DNA of 64,000 bases from an uncultured Aquimarina sp. (GCA_947499005.1 CANMML010000002.1:62001-126000), one strand, 5' to 3'; shown: positions 43,673 through 53,833, numbered from the stretch's first letter. Numbers and translations are program-made. The notes: a model not told the origin generated them from the sequence alone.

Positions 43673-45788
43673 TATGGTAATAAGACTATTATTAAAATAT
43701 GCAAAACCATTAATAGACATTTTAATTGTCGGGGCGATTGTATTTGCTATCGTAATGGTCAATCCATTCAATATTTTTGGTGGTGGGTTAACATTGCAAA
43801 ATACTACAAACAATGTTTCTGCTATTAGAGAGATTGGTCAACTAGTTACTGCCGAATATTACGGAGAAGCTATTGCTACTTACGATCAATCTAAGCTGCA
43901 ATTAATATCAGAAGAAGATGTTAGCGATAAAGCAAATAGTGTCTTTAGAGACATGAAGCAATATTTGCTAAAAGCTCACTTAGAGAGTATCGAAGAAACA
44001 GAAGAAAAAGCAGAAAAGAAGAAAGGTTTTTTCTCTTTTAAGTGGTTGCCCTGGATTTCTTCTCCCAAGAAAGAATTTAAAGAACAATTGGATGGATTAG
44101 ATCCTAAACAGTTTACTGATGATGAAACCTTGCCTAATGAGGTTTTGGCTTTTTATTTCAATAAATCTAAGGTAAAACCGCAAAGCAATAAGTTTAAAAA
44201 TTTAATGTGGAAATTGCTTCAAGAAGTAAAATCGAAGAGTATGTCTCTCAATGATGTTGCTTTTAATGAATATATGCTTCTAGAGCTTCCGATAAAAGAT
44301 GGGCAAATTTTCAGTGATTTCCATTATTCACAAAAGAAGAAAGATGTAGAAAATGATATCAAAACAGACCTTTCTATGATTGGTCGAGGTTGGGTAAAAG
44401 CAGGTATTGATTTTGGAACCATCACAGACGATAATTTGGTGTTTGATAAAGATCATGGTATCGTTCATTTGTATGGCGTATACCCCAAAATTTTAGCGAA
44501 AGACATCAATCCATGGTTTATTCCAGAGAAACAAATACCAGGTTTTCAGATTATAGAATCTCGAAATGCCAATTTTCATCATGCTGTTCGTGTAAAAGAG
44601 TATTGTATAAACAAGCTCGAACGCATGGCGAAAGATGCAGGGATTTTAGAACAAGCAGAAAAGCAAGCCAAAGAAAGTATTAAAAGTTTTATTGGTTTGG
44701 TAACGGAAACAGAAGTCAAAGAAGTACACTTTCATAACGACACCCTTACTCGTATTACTAACGATATCATGGAAGATAAGTTTGTTAGTATCGAAGAAGG
44801 AAAAGTGTTAGATACTTTGATTGAAAAACAAATTGAAGGCATCGAAAAAATAGATATTTCTTCGAAAAACTGGTTTGCCAAAGAAAAAGAGAAGACCTTA
44901 AAACAAGAGCGTTTAGAGCGAATTTTGACTCGCCTGAAAGCATGTGTGTATCTCAAAAGACCATACAAATACCAGCGAATGGCTTCGACTATAGCCAATA
45001 TTACTCTTGATAGTATATTAACTCAGGAAGGATTAAAGGCTTTAGGAGATAAAAGATGGAGTGCCGCAAAACTTTTAGAGAATAGAGATAGCACCGATGT
45101 AGATTATCGATTAGAACATAGAATATGGTATGGAGATAGTACGTTGCAATTTATTGGAGAATATAATGAAGTCTTAAATCAATTGGAGAAGCGAACTCTA
45201 TACAGGGTAAAGTCATTTGAAGATATAGAAATACCTATTAATGAAGGTTTACCCACGGCTGATTCCTTGACGGTGAAATATTTTTATGTGGCTACATATG
45301 ATTCTATCATAAGGTACAAGAAACTGGAAGGCTATCAGACTGTAAACGAGACTTTCGATAGCCTGAGATATCAAATTAAATTACCTATTGATTGGAAAAA
45401 GAAAATGTATGTAAAGAAAGGTTACTTCGAGAGAAGTAAGATAAGTGGCTTAGAGCGTATAGATTCTTTAGATATTAAAAAATTGGCCAAAAAATTAAAT
45501 GAGTATTTGCCAGAAGATGATAGTATCGATGCTACTTATATCTCCGTTATTAGAAATGAAGAAGGTAACTGGCAAGTCGAACCATCTCAAAGCATTTCAA
45601 AAGGAGATTTGAAAGAAGATACTAAGGCTGTAGTTAATCATGTTTTAAATTATTATTTGCAAGAAAGTGAGCGATTTGGTTGGTTTACAAAATCTAGTAA
45701 AAAAGCGAAAAGCCTTCTGACGAATGAAAATATACAGACCAAGGCAGATAATGTCAAGCAATGGTTGGATGAGAATATCAATTTATAA
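43665..45788 (+). CDS. Large single-pass membrane protein with DUF4230-like domain
   Basis: 707 residues. One N-terminal membrane helix (LIDILIVGAIVFAIVMV), then a DUF4230-like domain split by insertions: SAIREIGQLVTAEYYGEAIATYD, GRGWVKAGIDFGTITDDNL, HLYGVYPKILAKDINPWFIPEKQIPGFQII. The second half is charged and probably helical. Shares the domain with the lipoprotein before it, so the pair may act together. No enzymatic motif visible. Confidence 0.7.
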   Translation: MNSMVIRLLLKYAKPLIDILIVGAIVFAIVMVNPFNIFGGGLTLQNTTNNVSAIREIGQLVTAEYYGEAIATYDQSKLQLISEEDVSDKANSVFRDMKQYLLKAHLESIEETEEKAEKKKGFFSFKWLPWISSPKKEFKEQLDGLDPKQFTDDETLPNEVLAFYFNKSKVKPQSNKFKNLMWKLLQEVKSKSMSLNDVAFNEYMLLELPIKDGQIFSDFHYSQKKKDVENDIKTDLSMIGRGWVKAGIDFGTITDDNLVFDKDHGIVHLYGVYPKILAKDINPWFIPEKQIPGFQIIESRNANFHHAVRVKEYCINKLERMAKDAGILEQAEKQAKESIKSFIGLVTETEVKEVHFHNDTLTRITNDIMEDKFVSIEEGKVLDTLIEKQIEGIEKIDISSKNWFAKEKEKTLKQERLERILTRLKACVYLKRPYKYQRMASTIANITLDSILTQEGLKALGDKRWSAAKLLENRDSTDVDYRLEHRIWYGDSTLQFIGEYNEVLNQLEKRTLYRVKSFEDIEIPINEGLPTADSLTVKYFYVATYDSIIRYKKLEGYQTVNETFDSLRYQIKLPIDWKKKMYVKKGYFERSKISGLERIDSLDIKKLAKKLNEYLPEDDSIDATYISVIRNEEGNWQVEPSQSISKGDLKEDTKAVVNHVLNYYLQESERFGWFTKSSKKAKSLLTNENIQTKADNVKQWLDENINL

Positions 45789-45921
45789 ATAGTAAGGTTA
45801 ACTAAGCAAAGTATTACTAAACTCAATAGAAGTGAAAACTTTAAAAAAGTGTAAAAATGATTTCAGTCATTAAAAAAGAATTTAAAGAGAAACAACAATC
45901 TGAATCTTAATAATAGTAGTG

Positions 45922-46221
45922 ATGAAGAATAAAAAGATTAGAGGGCTTTTGGGATATTCACTCCATCTATTCAATTGGACGGGAGCTTATGTTGTTTGGG
46001 GATTAGTTGGAAAGTTTCTAGCATTTCACCCAGCGAAACGATTGCGCTGGGTTCGTTTATTGATTGGTGCTTTTCTCTGGGGCGCTGCCGTAAACTCGAT
46101 ATTAGCCTTGTTTAACTGTAGTAAATTCGACTTTCTGCAATACTTGATTGCTATTATTCTTTCGTGTGGAATAGCTGTATTCTTTGAGTGGATAAAAGAT
46201 GAATTGCAAGAAGATTATTAG
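45922..46221 (+). CDS. Small membrane protein, unknown function
   Basis: 99 residues from the ATG at 45922; the GTG just before it is the alternative. Basic start (MKNKKIRGLLG), a hydrophobic segment (LFNWTGAYVVWGLVGKFL), then two more hydrophobic segments (LLIGAFLWGAAVNSILALF and YLIAIILSCGIAVFFEWI). Separated by 133 bases from the previous gene. May belong to the envelope cluster by position. Confidence 0.55.
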   Translation: MKNKKIRGLLGYSLHLFNWTGAYVVWGLVGKFLAFHPAKRLRWVRLLIGAFLWGAAVNSILALFNCSKFDFLQYLIAIILSCGIAVFFEWIKDELQEDY

Positions 46222-46295
46222 ACTTTTATAATTTATTTGGCGTAATTAGTATATAATTTAACTGATTTATAATACAATTTAACATTCTGATGGGG

Positions 46296-46303
46296 TAAAT
46301 TTG
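46296..46303 (+). promoter_or_regulatory. xylB promoter: Bacteroidota -7 element (TAAATTTG) of the xylose unit
   Basis: TAAATTTG is a perfect TAnnTTTG match, 24 bases before the xylulokinase TTG start. The -33 TTTG element is not clear. If used, the leader is very short. Confidence 0.45.
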
Positions 46304-46326
46304 CATTAAACAACTAATTTATTCTT

Positions 46327-47799
46327 TTGTACACACTAGGTATTGACATCGGTAGTTCTTCAATAAAGGTTTCTTTACTGAATATTTCGAAAAATATAAC
46401 AGTAGCTGGGACTCAAAGTCCAAAGGAAGAAATGTCTATTCATGTTCCTCAAAAAGATTGGGCAGAGCAAGATCCAGAAATTTGGATAACTCATTTACAA
46501 AAAGCATTACATACTTTATCCGAGCAAAATGATTTGTCATCTATCCAAGCTATAGGGATTAGTTATCAAATGCATGGATTGGTAATGCTAGATAAAAATG
46601 GCAAAGTATTAAGGCCAGCCATTATATGGTGTGATAGTCGAGCAGTATCTATAGGTGTTGAAGCATCTAAAGCTTTAGGACAAAAATATTGCTCAGAAAA
46701 TTTACTAAATTCTCCAGGTAATTTTACGGCTTCAAAACTAAAATGGGTGCAGGAGCATGAGCCTGAGATTTATGGAAAGATTCATAAAATAATGTTGCCA
46801 GGAGATTATATTGTATATCGACTAACAGGTAATATTCAAACCACAATTTCAGGACTCTCCGAAGCCATTTTATGGGATTTTAAAGAGGACAAGATTTCAG
46901 CACCTCTCCTTGAACACTTTGGGATAAAAGAAGAATTATTACCAGAGATACTGCCAACTTTTTCAGTACAAGGAAAAGTAAATCAAAAAGCAGTAGAAGA
47001 GTTTGGCTTGCCGCTTCACGCAACAATTGCATACAGAGCGGGGGATCAACCTAATAATGCCTTTTCTTTGAAAGTGTTAGAGCCAGGAGAATTTGCAGCT
47101 ACTGCAGGGACTTCTGGAGTAGTATACGGGGTGAATGATCAAGTGAAGTCAAATAATAATCGAGGCACAAATACATTTATTCATATAAACCACAACTCGA
47201 ATCGAAAGCGTTTAGGAGAATTACTATGCATTAATGCTACAGGAATTGCCAATGCTTGGATTCGAAAAATGATTGCTCCAAATATATCGTATAATGAAAT
47301 AAATACGGAAGCGAGTACAGTAGCTATCGGCTCTAACGAGTTATTGTTTTACCCTTTTGGGAACGGCGCAGAACGTATGCTGGGGAATCAAAATATAGGT
47401 GCTTCGCTTAAAAATCTTGATTTAAATAGACACCACCGAGCTCATTTATTAAGAGCGGTTCAAGAAGGGATTGCCTTTTCATTTGCTTATGGTATGGGAT
47501 TAATGCAATCCAAATCTATAAAAGTGATACGTGTTGGTAATGCTAATTTATTTTTAAGTGAAATTTTTACAAATACACTAGCAGCTATTACCGGAGCTCG
47601 AATCGAATTTTATAACACAGATGGAGCAACAGGCGCAGCTCGTGGCGCAGCATATGGAGCAGGTTTGTATGCTACTATAGAAGAAACTTTTTCAGGATTA
47701 AAACAACTAAAAGAGGTTTCAATTGATGAATCCTCTAAAGAATTATACCTAAATGCTTACCAAAATTGGTTAACCAATTTTGACAAAACTCATTCCTAA
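46327..47799 (+). CDS. xylB: Xylulokinase
   Basis: 490 residues from a TTG. FGGY-kinase signatures: YTLGIDIGSSSIKVSLLN (phosphate loop), DWAEQDPEIW, SYQMHGLVMLD, WCDSRA, GDQPNNAF, TAGTSGVVYG, ATGAARGAAYGAGLY. It phosphorylates D-xylulose to D-xylulose-5-phosphate. The next gene starts at its stop (TAATG). Together with xylose isomerase two genes on, it makes the standard xylose pathway. Confidence 0.93.
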   Translation: MYTLGIDIGSSSIKVSLLNISKNITVAGTQSPKEEMSIHVPQKDWAEQDPEIWITHLQKALHTLSEQNDLSSIQAIGISYQMHGLVMLDKNGKVLRPAIIWCDSRAVSIGVEASKALGQKYCSENLLNSPGNFTASKLKWVQEHEPEIYGKIHKIMLPGDYIVYRLTGNIQTTISGLSEAILWDFKEDKISAPLLEHFGIKEELLPEILPTFSVQGKVNQKAVEEFGLPLHATIAYRAGDQPNNAFSLKVLEPGEFAATAGTSGVVYGVNDQVKSNNNRGTNTFIHINHNSNRKRLGELLCINATGIANAWIRKMIAPNISYNEINTEASTVAIGSNELLFYPFGNGAERMLGNQNIGASLKNLDLNRHHRAHLLRAVQEGIAFSFAYGMGLMQSKSIKVIRVGNANLFLSEIFTNTLAAITGARIEFYNTDGATGAARGAAYGAGLYATIEETFSGLKQLKEVSIDESSKELYLNAYQNWLTNFDKTHS

Positions 47800-50030
47800 T
47801 GAAATATATCCAAATACTAGCGATTGCATTAGTATTCATTGCATGCAATCAAGAGAACACAAAACTAGAAGAAAAAAAGGCTGCAACACCAGAAATACCC
47901 ATTGATAAAAAGGGGACTTTTTGGGATCACACATTAGATACGGAAAAGCGTCTTGATCTTGTGATTAATGAATTGACTTTAGAGGAAAAATGCAATCAAT
48001 TATTGCATGATGCACCTGGTATCGACCGCCTAGGGATAAAACCATATAATTGGTGGAATGAAGCTTTACATGGGGTAGCGAGAATGGGGCGAGCTACAGT
48101 ATTTCCCCAACCTATTGCAATGGCAGCTACTTTTGATCCCGAATTGATTGAAGAAGTAGCTACTGCGATCTCGGATGAGGGAAGAGCTAAATTTAATATT
48201 GCTCAGAAAAATGAAAATTACACTCAGTATGCAGGATTAACATATTGGTCTCCTAACGTCAATATTTTTAGAGATCCAAGATGGGGTCGTGGAATGGAGA
48301 CTTGGGGAGAAGATCCTTTTTTAACCGGTAAAATGGGAGGAGCTTTTGTTAAAGGGCTACAAGGGAATCACCCAACGTATTTAAAAGCGGCTGCTTGTGC
48401 CAAACATTATGCGGTACACAATGGTCCCGAAGGAGATCGTCATCATTTTAATGCCAAGCCCTCTCGAAAAGATTTTGAAGAAACCTATTTACCAGCTTTC
48501 GAAACACTTGTAAAAGAAGCAAATGTAGAGGCTGTAATGTGTGCCTATAGTCGTACTTATGACGAACCTTGTTGTGGAAGTACCGAATTACTCGTAGATA
48601 TTCTTAGGAAAAAATGGGGTTTTACGGGACATGTAATGAGTGATTGTGGGGCGATTACCAACTTTCATAAACATCATAAAGTTACAAAGACACCAGAAGA
48701 GTCGATTGCAATGGCATTAAAGACAGATGTTAACCTAAATTGTGGAAGTACATATAAAAAACTTCAAGATGCCATAAATGCAGGTCTGGTAACCGAAGCA
48801 GATGTTAATAGAAATTTAAAATCACTTTGGAGAACTCGATTTAAATTAGGAATGTTTGATCCATATGGAGATAATCCTTTTAATGCATTGGGAGAAGAAA
48901 CGGTAAACAGTCCAGAGAAGGTAGCATTAGCTAGAAGAGCTGCTCAAAAATCAGTAGTGCTTTTAAAGAACGATGGTGTTTTGCCTCTAAAAACAGATAT
49001 TAAAAATGTATTTGCTATTGGTCCTCTAGCAGCAGATGTCGATGTTATGTTGGGGAATTATAATGGTCAGTCGGGTAATGTTGTAACTGTTATAGAAGGA
49101 ATTGCAAGTGCAATTAGCGCAGGAACTCGTTTTGAATATCGTCATGGATTTCAATTAGATGTTGCTAATAAAAACCCAATTGGTTGGGCAATTGGCGAAG
49201 CACAAATGGCAGAAGTTACGATAGCAGTTGTTGGGATAAACACATTATTAGAGGGAGAAGAAGGGGAAGCCATCGCTTCTGATTATAAAAGTGATCGTCC
49301 AAATATTCAATTACCAGGAAAACAACTTCATTATTTGAAAAAAATAAAAGAAGGTCGTGGAGATAAGCCATTAGTAGTTGTAGTTATGGGAGGAAGTCCA
49401 ATAGCCTTAGAAGAAGTGCATGAACTGGCAGATGCTGTAGTGATGGCTTGGTATCCAGGAGAGCAAGGAGGGAATGCCATTGCAGATGTGATATTCGGTA
49501 AAGTATCTCCATCGGGAAAATTACCAGTTACTTTTCCTAAATCGATAGATCAATTACCTGCCTATGAAGATTACTCAATGAATGGTAGAACCTATAAGTA
49601 TATGGATGAAGCCCCTCAATATCCCTTTGGATTTGGGTTAAGTTATGGGGAATTGAGTTATGCTCCAATTCAATTAAATAAAGAAGTTTTAGGTTTAGAT
49701 GAAACTTTAGTAGCGAAAACAGTGTTAACCAATAAAAGTGATTGGTCAATTAACGAAACAGTACAGCTTTATGTAAAAACAAAGGAAGCTACTTTTTTAG
49801 TACCTAAATATGATTTAAAATCATTTAAGCAAGTTACTGTAAAGCCTAATAGTAATGTTGAGGTAACCTTCGAATTACCTGTTAAAGCATTTAAGAATTA
49901 TAACGATAAGGGAGAGTTAGTTTATGTCAAAGGAGCATATGAGCTTTTTGTAGGAAGTACATTGCCAAGTAAGCGTTCATTAGAGCTGGGGGCTCCTAAA
50001 ACTGTAAATACTGTTTTTAATATCAAATAA
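47799..50030 (+). CDS. GH3 beta-xylosidase/beta-glucosidase, lipoprotein
   Basis: 743 residues; lipobox VFIACN, so a periplasmic or surface lipoprotein. GH3 marks: YTQYAGLTYWSPNVNIFRDP, RWGRGMETWGEDP, AACAKHYAVHNGPEGDRH, the nucleophile region GHVMSDCGAI, then the second domain VVLLKNDGVLPL and a fibronectin-like C-terminal domain (YPFGFGLSYG). The SDC pattern and the neighbouring xylulokinase and xylose isomerase genes favour beta-xylosidase. It overlaps xylB by one base, so all are co-expressed. Confidence 0.92.
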   Translation: MKYIQILAIALVFIACNQENTKLEEKKAATPEIPIDKKGTFWDHTLDTEKRLDLVINELTLEEKCNQLLHDAPGIDRLGIKPYNWWNEALHGVARMGRATVFPQPIAMAATFDPELIEEVATAISDEGRAKFNIAQKNENYTQYAGLTYWSPNVNIFRDPRWGRGMETWGEDPFLTGKMGGAFVKGLQGNHPTYLKAAACAKHYAVHNGPEGDRHHFNAKPSRKDFEETYLPAFETLVKEANVEAVMCAYSRTYDEPCCGSTELLVDILRKKWGFTGHVMSDCGAITNFHKHHKVTKTPEESIAMALKTDVNLNCGSTYKKLQDAINAGLVTEADVNRNLKSLWRTRFKLGMFDPYGDNPFNALGEETVNSPEKVALARRAAQKSVVLLKNDGVLPLKTDIKNVFAIGPLAADVDVMLGNYNGQSGNVVTVIEGIASAISAGTRFEYRHGFQLDVANKNPIGWAIGEAQMAEVTIAVVGINTLLEGEEGEAIASDYKSDRPNIQLPGKQLHYLKKIKEGRGDKPLVVVVMGGSPIALEEVHELADAVVMAWYPGEQGGNAIADVIFGKVSPSGKLPVTFPKSIDQLPAYEDYSMNGRTYKYMDEAPQYPFGFGLSYGELSYAPIQLNKEVLGLDETLVAKTVLTNKSDWSINETVQLYVKTKEATFLVPKYDLKSFKQVTVKPNSNVEVTFELPVKAFKNYNDKGELVYVKGAYELFVGSTLPSKRSLELGAPKTVNTVFNIK

Positions 50031-50036
50031 TTCTTT

Positions 50037-50077
50037 GTCACCTCTGGCTTGACTAGAGGTATTATCTAGCGGATCTC
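50037..50077. repeat. Intergenic hairpin, copy 4 (divergent)
   Basis: GTCACCTCTGG - CTTGA - CTAGAGGT: stem with loop CTTGA and a changed stem sequence; GGATCTC follows at 50071-50077 after a short insertion. Lies between GH3 and xylose isomerase. Confidence 0.6.
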
Positions 50078-50158
50078 ATAATAATGATATTTTGCTTTTA
50101 AGTTAATAACGCCAGAAAAGAGAAAACAACATAATAAGTAGTCAATACAACAAATAAC

Positions 50159-51463
50159 ATGAGTAACTATTTTAAAAATATATCTAAAATTCCTTTTGAA
50201 GGAGTAGCGTCTAGAAACCCATTAGCGTTTCGTTACTATGAGCCACAACGAATCGTTGCGGGGAAAACCATGGAAGCGCATTTTAAATTTGCAGTAGCAT
50301 ATTGGCATACCTTCTGTGGAGAAGGGGGAGATCCTTTTGGTCCCGGGACAAAGATTTTCCCTTGGGCAAATGCTAAAGACCCTATGGATGTAGCGAAAAT
50401 GAAGATGGATGCAGCTTTCGAATTTATTGATAAATTAGGGGTTCCCTATTATTGTTTTCATGATACCGATTTAGTTGGTGATGGTAGTGTTTTTGAAATT
50501 GAAAAGCGATTACATCAGTTGATACCATCATTACAACAGATGCAATCTCAGACGGGAAAGAAATTACTTTGGGGTACCGCAAATGTATTTTCGAATCCAA
50601 GATATATGAATGGAGCCGCAACTAATCCCGATTTTGAAGTTGTGGCACAAGCAGCGGTACAGATTAAGAACGCCATAGATACGACAATAGCTCTTGGAGG
50701 AGAAAATTATGTTTTCTGGGGCGGAAGAGAAGGGTATATGTCGTTGTTAAACACAGATATGAAGCGAGAAAAAGAGCATCTAGCAATGGTGCTGACTAAA
50801 GCTCGTGATTATGGAAGGCAACAAGGGTTTAAAGGAAGTTTTCTTATTGAACCTAAACCAATGGAACCGACAAAACATCAATACGATGTAGATGCTGAAA
50901 CAGTAATAGGTTTTTTACGTCATTACAATTTAGAAGAAGATTTTAAGTTAAATTTAGAAGTAAATCATGCTACATTAGCACAGCATACTTTTGAACACGA
51001 ATTGCAATGTGCTGCGGATGCAAATATGTTAGGGAGTATAGATGCCAATAGAGGTGATTATCAAAATGGTTGGGATACGGACGAATTTCCAACAGATATT
51101 TTAGAAATTACTAAAGCCATGATGGTTATTTTAGAAAATGGAGGTTTGCAAGGAGGTGGCATTAATTTTGATGCTAAAACGAGAAGAAACTCTACAGATC
51201 TAGAAGATATATTTATTGGTCATGTATCGGGAATGGACATCTTTGCTAGAGCGTTGTTGATAGCAGATGACGTTTTAAAGAATAGTAATTATAGTGTTTC
51301 GAAAAAAGAGCGCTATGCATCCTTCGATTCGGGATCAGGAAAAGACTTCGAATTAGGGAATCTGAGTTTAGAACAAATGTATACTGTTGCAAATAAAAAT
51401 GAACCTTCGCAAAGAAGTGGAAAACAAGAGTGGTATGAGGCTCTAATCAATATGTATATTTAA
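50159..51463 (+). CDS. xylA: Xylose isomerase
   Basis: 434 residues, the group II length. [28 protein letters not shown] (catalytic His region), [63 protein letters not shown] (metal sites) are all present. Converts D-xylose to D-xylulose. Downstream, 11 bases on, is an AraC regulator. Confidence 0.96.
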   Translation: MSNYFKNISKIPFEGVASRNPLAFRYYEPQRIVAGKTMEAHFKFAVAYWHTFCGEGGDPFGPGTKIFPWANAKDPMDVAKMKMDAAFEFIDKLGVPYYCFHDTDLVGDGSVFEIEKRLHQLIPSLQQMQSQTGKKLLWGTANVFSNPRYMNGAATNPDFEVVAQAAVQIKNAIDTTIALGGENYVFWGGREGYMSLLNTDMKREKEHLAMVLTKARDYGRQQGFKGSFLIEPKPMEPTKHQYDVDAETVIGFLRHYNLEEDFKLNLEVNHATLAQHTFEHELQCAADANMLGSIDANRGDYQNGWDTDEFPTDILEITKAMMVILENGGLQGGGINFDAKTRRNSTDLEDIFIGHVSGMDIFARALLIADDVLKNSNYSVSKKERYASFDSGSGKDFELGNLSLEQMYTVANKNEPSQRSGKQEWYEALINMYI

Positions 51464-51474
51464 TAACTAAAAAT

Positions 51475-52380
51475 ATGGTAGTTCAAGCACTTGGGGAGCA
51501 TTATTTTGAAGACACTAAGTTTCCTTTAAATATTTGCCGAGTCAATAGAGATGCGGCAATTACGCATGAGTATGATCTTACAGAAATAGAGCATACTCAT
51601 GATTTTGTAGAACTAGCTTTTATAGTTAAAGGAAAAGGAGTACAGGTAATTGAAACGCAAGAGTATGAAGTTTCTACTGGGGACATTTTTGTGCTTCAGG
51701 GCAACCAGAAGCACTACTTTAAAAATGCTTCTAATTTGGAAATTATCAATGTGATGTTTTCTACAAAATTTAAGCAAGGATTTGTTTCTAGCGGAATTAA
51801 ACAATTAGAAGGTTACCGAGCGTTGTTTTTATTAGAGTCCCGATTCCGAGCAGAACACCATTTCAAAAATAAATTACACCTAGATCGTAAAAGATTATTG
51901 GATTTAGAATATTTGTTAAATACAATGATGTCCGAACAATCAAATAAGAGAGACGGATATAAGATTATTTTGACCAATAAATTACAAGAACTTATTGTAT
52001 TGCTTTCTAGGTACTATTCTTCATTAGATGCTACCGAAGCCCAAGCATTGATACGAATAAGCAAAGTGTTGGATCATTTAGAACAGACATTTCAAGATAA
52101 ATTGTATTTAGATACTTTAGCGGATATCGCATGCATGAGTACTCGTAATTTTCAACGAGTATTTAGAAAAGCAGTAGGTGTTTCCCCGACGCAGTACATC
52201 ATGCAAATTCGTTTAAAAGAAGCTAAGAAGCTTTTATTAATGACAAACCAATCGATTGCAGATATAGCTGTGGTAACAGGATTTAATGATGCGAATTATT
52301 TTATCAAGTGTTTTAAGAGTCATTATGAAATAACACCATTAAAATTTAGAATGCAGTCAAGTGAATATCGAGGTGTTTAG
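51475..52380 (+). CDS. AraC-family regulator with cupin sensor domain
   Basis: 301 residues. N-terminal cupin (EIEHTHDFVELAFIVKGKG ... GDIFVLQGNQKHYF), middle helical linker, C-terminal double HTH (LADIACMSTRNFQRVFRKAVG, IADIAVVTGFNDANYFIKCFKSHY). This is the RhaR/XylR-like layout. It lies 11 bases after xylA and is most likely the regulator of the xylose unit, possibly binding a sugar in the cupin. Confidence 0.88.
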   Translation: MVVQALGEHYFEDTKFPLNICRVNRDAAITHEYDLTEIEHTHDFVELAFIVKGKGVQVIETQEYEVSTGDIFVLQGNQKHYFKNASNLEIINVMFSTKFKQGFVSSGIKQLEGYRALFLLESRFRAEHHFKNKLHLDRKRLLDLEYLLNTMMSEQSNKRDGYKIILTNKLQELIVLLSRYYSSLDATEAQALIRISKVLDHLEQTFQDKLYLDTLADIACMSTRNFQRVFRKAVGVSPTQYIMQIRLKEAKKLLLMTNQSIADIAVVTGFNDANYFIKCFKSHYEITPLKFRMQSSEYRGV

Positions 52381-52492
52381 AGGGTTGAAAAACATGTAGT
52401 TATAATGTTTATTGATTTCTAAGGAATTTGAATCTTAATAAGAGAGTGGTTAAAATCACGAGATTGATTATTTTTGATTCCAAACATTTAGT

Positions 52493-53074
52493 ATGCAGAA
52501 AGCTACTTTTGCGCAAAAGGAGATAGCCATAGAAATTCTTCACTCAGCTTTTGAGCCTATAAAAGAAGACAATCTTATCAATGAAGTAGTTATTGATGAT
52601 AGTAGACGAAGTGAGCGTATTAAAATACTCATGGAGTTCTTAGTCGAAGATTGTTTGCGCTCAGGAGAAGTATTATTGTCTGATAGAAATTCGGCATGTA
52701 TTTTAATGAAATACTCGGATAGTAATACGCTTGACTTTTGGAAGCTGAAATGGTATATAAAGATTGCACTTAAATGTACTGGATTAACAAAGGCTTTGGG
52801 AATCCTCAAGCGTCAATCTTCACTAAAAAAATACCACATAAAAGAGCGTTACATTCATCCAGTTATTATGGGAGCAAAAAATGAAGTAAACGGTCGTGGA
52901 GTAGGGATGCGATTGATAAAACAACTGATTGCTCACTATGAGGATAATACATTACCCGTAATTATCGAAACGACAACAGCTACAAATAAGCGTATTTATG
53001 AGCATTTTGGTTTTAAGACGTTTAAAACGATTCAAGATAAAGAGTTTCCTATTTATTTTTTAAGGATGAATTGA
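52493..53074 (+). CDS. GNAT-family acetyltransferase
   Basis: 193 residues. The acetyl-CoA loop reads NGRGVGMRLIKQLI, and the late NKRIYEHFGFKTF is the typical beta-strand/helix end of GNAT proteins. The front half is divergent. Its substrate is unknown. It stands alone between the AraC gene and a repeat region. Confidence 0.75.
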   Translation: MQKATFAQKEIAIEILHSAFEPIKEDNLINEVVIDDSRRSERIKILMEFLVEDCLRSGEVLLSDRNSACILMKYSDSNTLDFWKLKWYIKIALKCTGLTKALGILKRQSSLKKYHIKERYIHPVIMGAKNEVNGRGVGMRLIKQLIAHYEDNTLPVIIETTTATNKRIYEHFGFKTFKTIQDKEFPIYFLRMN

Positions 53075-53142
53075 ATTTCTTAATATGTCCAAAGGATATA
53101 AAATCCTAAGGCTTACCCTGAAGTTGAGATTTTGTATAAATA

Positions 53143-53325
53143 TGATTTCGATATAAAATCTTAACCCGCTTTCTGCATTAGAACTTCGTTACGAGGCTGT
53201 GATATACAAAAAACACAGTTTACGATAGTATTTGCAGTAGATCACAGACGGAATAGATTTTCTAATGCATAAAGCGGGTTAATTATTATTTGAGTGTTTT
53301 TTGATGCAAATTTATATCGAAATCA
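53143..53325. mobile_element. MITE-like element, 183 bp, with nested inverted repeats
   Basis: Outer arms: TGATTTCGATATAAA at 53143-53157 and its exact complement at 53311-53325. Inner arms: 53161-53183 (starting TTAACCCGCTTT) pair with 53260-53282 with one mismatch over 23 bases; further in, CTGTGAT pairs with ATCACAG. No coding sequence. The size and nested pairing fit a miniature inverted-repeat element, or a long hairpin RNA. Confidence 0.65.
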
Positions 53326-53352
53326 CATTATTTTAGGTGAAGAATAATAAGA

Positions 53353-53586
53353 TTACCTTCTGCCGATAACTACAGCATTAAAAGGAGCACCAGGAACCGA
53401 AGGACAGTCGGGGCTGTATATTGCTGATATAATCCTATACCCATTAGGTATTGCTCCTAAATCGGAAAAACAAATAGTCATTGTCTGTGATGATGTTACT
53501 TCTTCTAGAGCAGCTTCTCCTCCTTTATGAAAGCTTAACAGAGCAAAAAATGTGATGAAAGCAATACTGGCTTTAACAATTTTCAT
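53353..53586 (-). CDS. Small secreted protein, unknown function
   Basis: 77 residues on the minus strand. N-terminal signal peptide MKIVKASIAFITFFALLSFH, then a short mature part (about 55 residues) with two Cys (ICFSDL, SPDCPSVPG) that could form a disulfide. It lies next to repeats and has no neighbours in operon. Plausible as a real gene because of the signal peptide, but short, with no family recognised. Confidence 0.45.
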   Translation of the reverse strand: MKIVKASIAFITFFALLSFHKGGEAALEEVTSSQTMTICFSDLGAIPNGYRIISAIYSPDCPSVPGAPFNAVVIGRR

Positions 53587-53833
53587 AATAATAGAATTTT
53601 AGATTAATGTTTTGTTTAAAAATTGAATTTAAAAAGTACTCTCTTGAGACCCTTGTAGATTCAGTTTATTAAATTAGTAGTAATCTGAAAATCAATAGTT
53701 TGTTTTAACTGTAGTTTAACGAAATAAATCTAGTATGATCTGACTTTGGGCTGCTCATTTTCAATAAATAATGAAGTTTTCATGTGAAATAGGATATCAT
53801 ATATGGAAGTGAGCTGTGTTAGGGATTGCAGTG

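Noticed and set aside
45857-45910. 17-codon frame starting MISVIKKEF between the DUF4230 gene and the small membrane protein
   Set aside because: Too short with no supporting evidence; noted only because it begins after a gene end.
40502-46221. Prophage or phage lysis module
   Set aside because: DUF5675 and amidase domains occur in phages, but there are no structural, integrase or packaging genes nearby.
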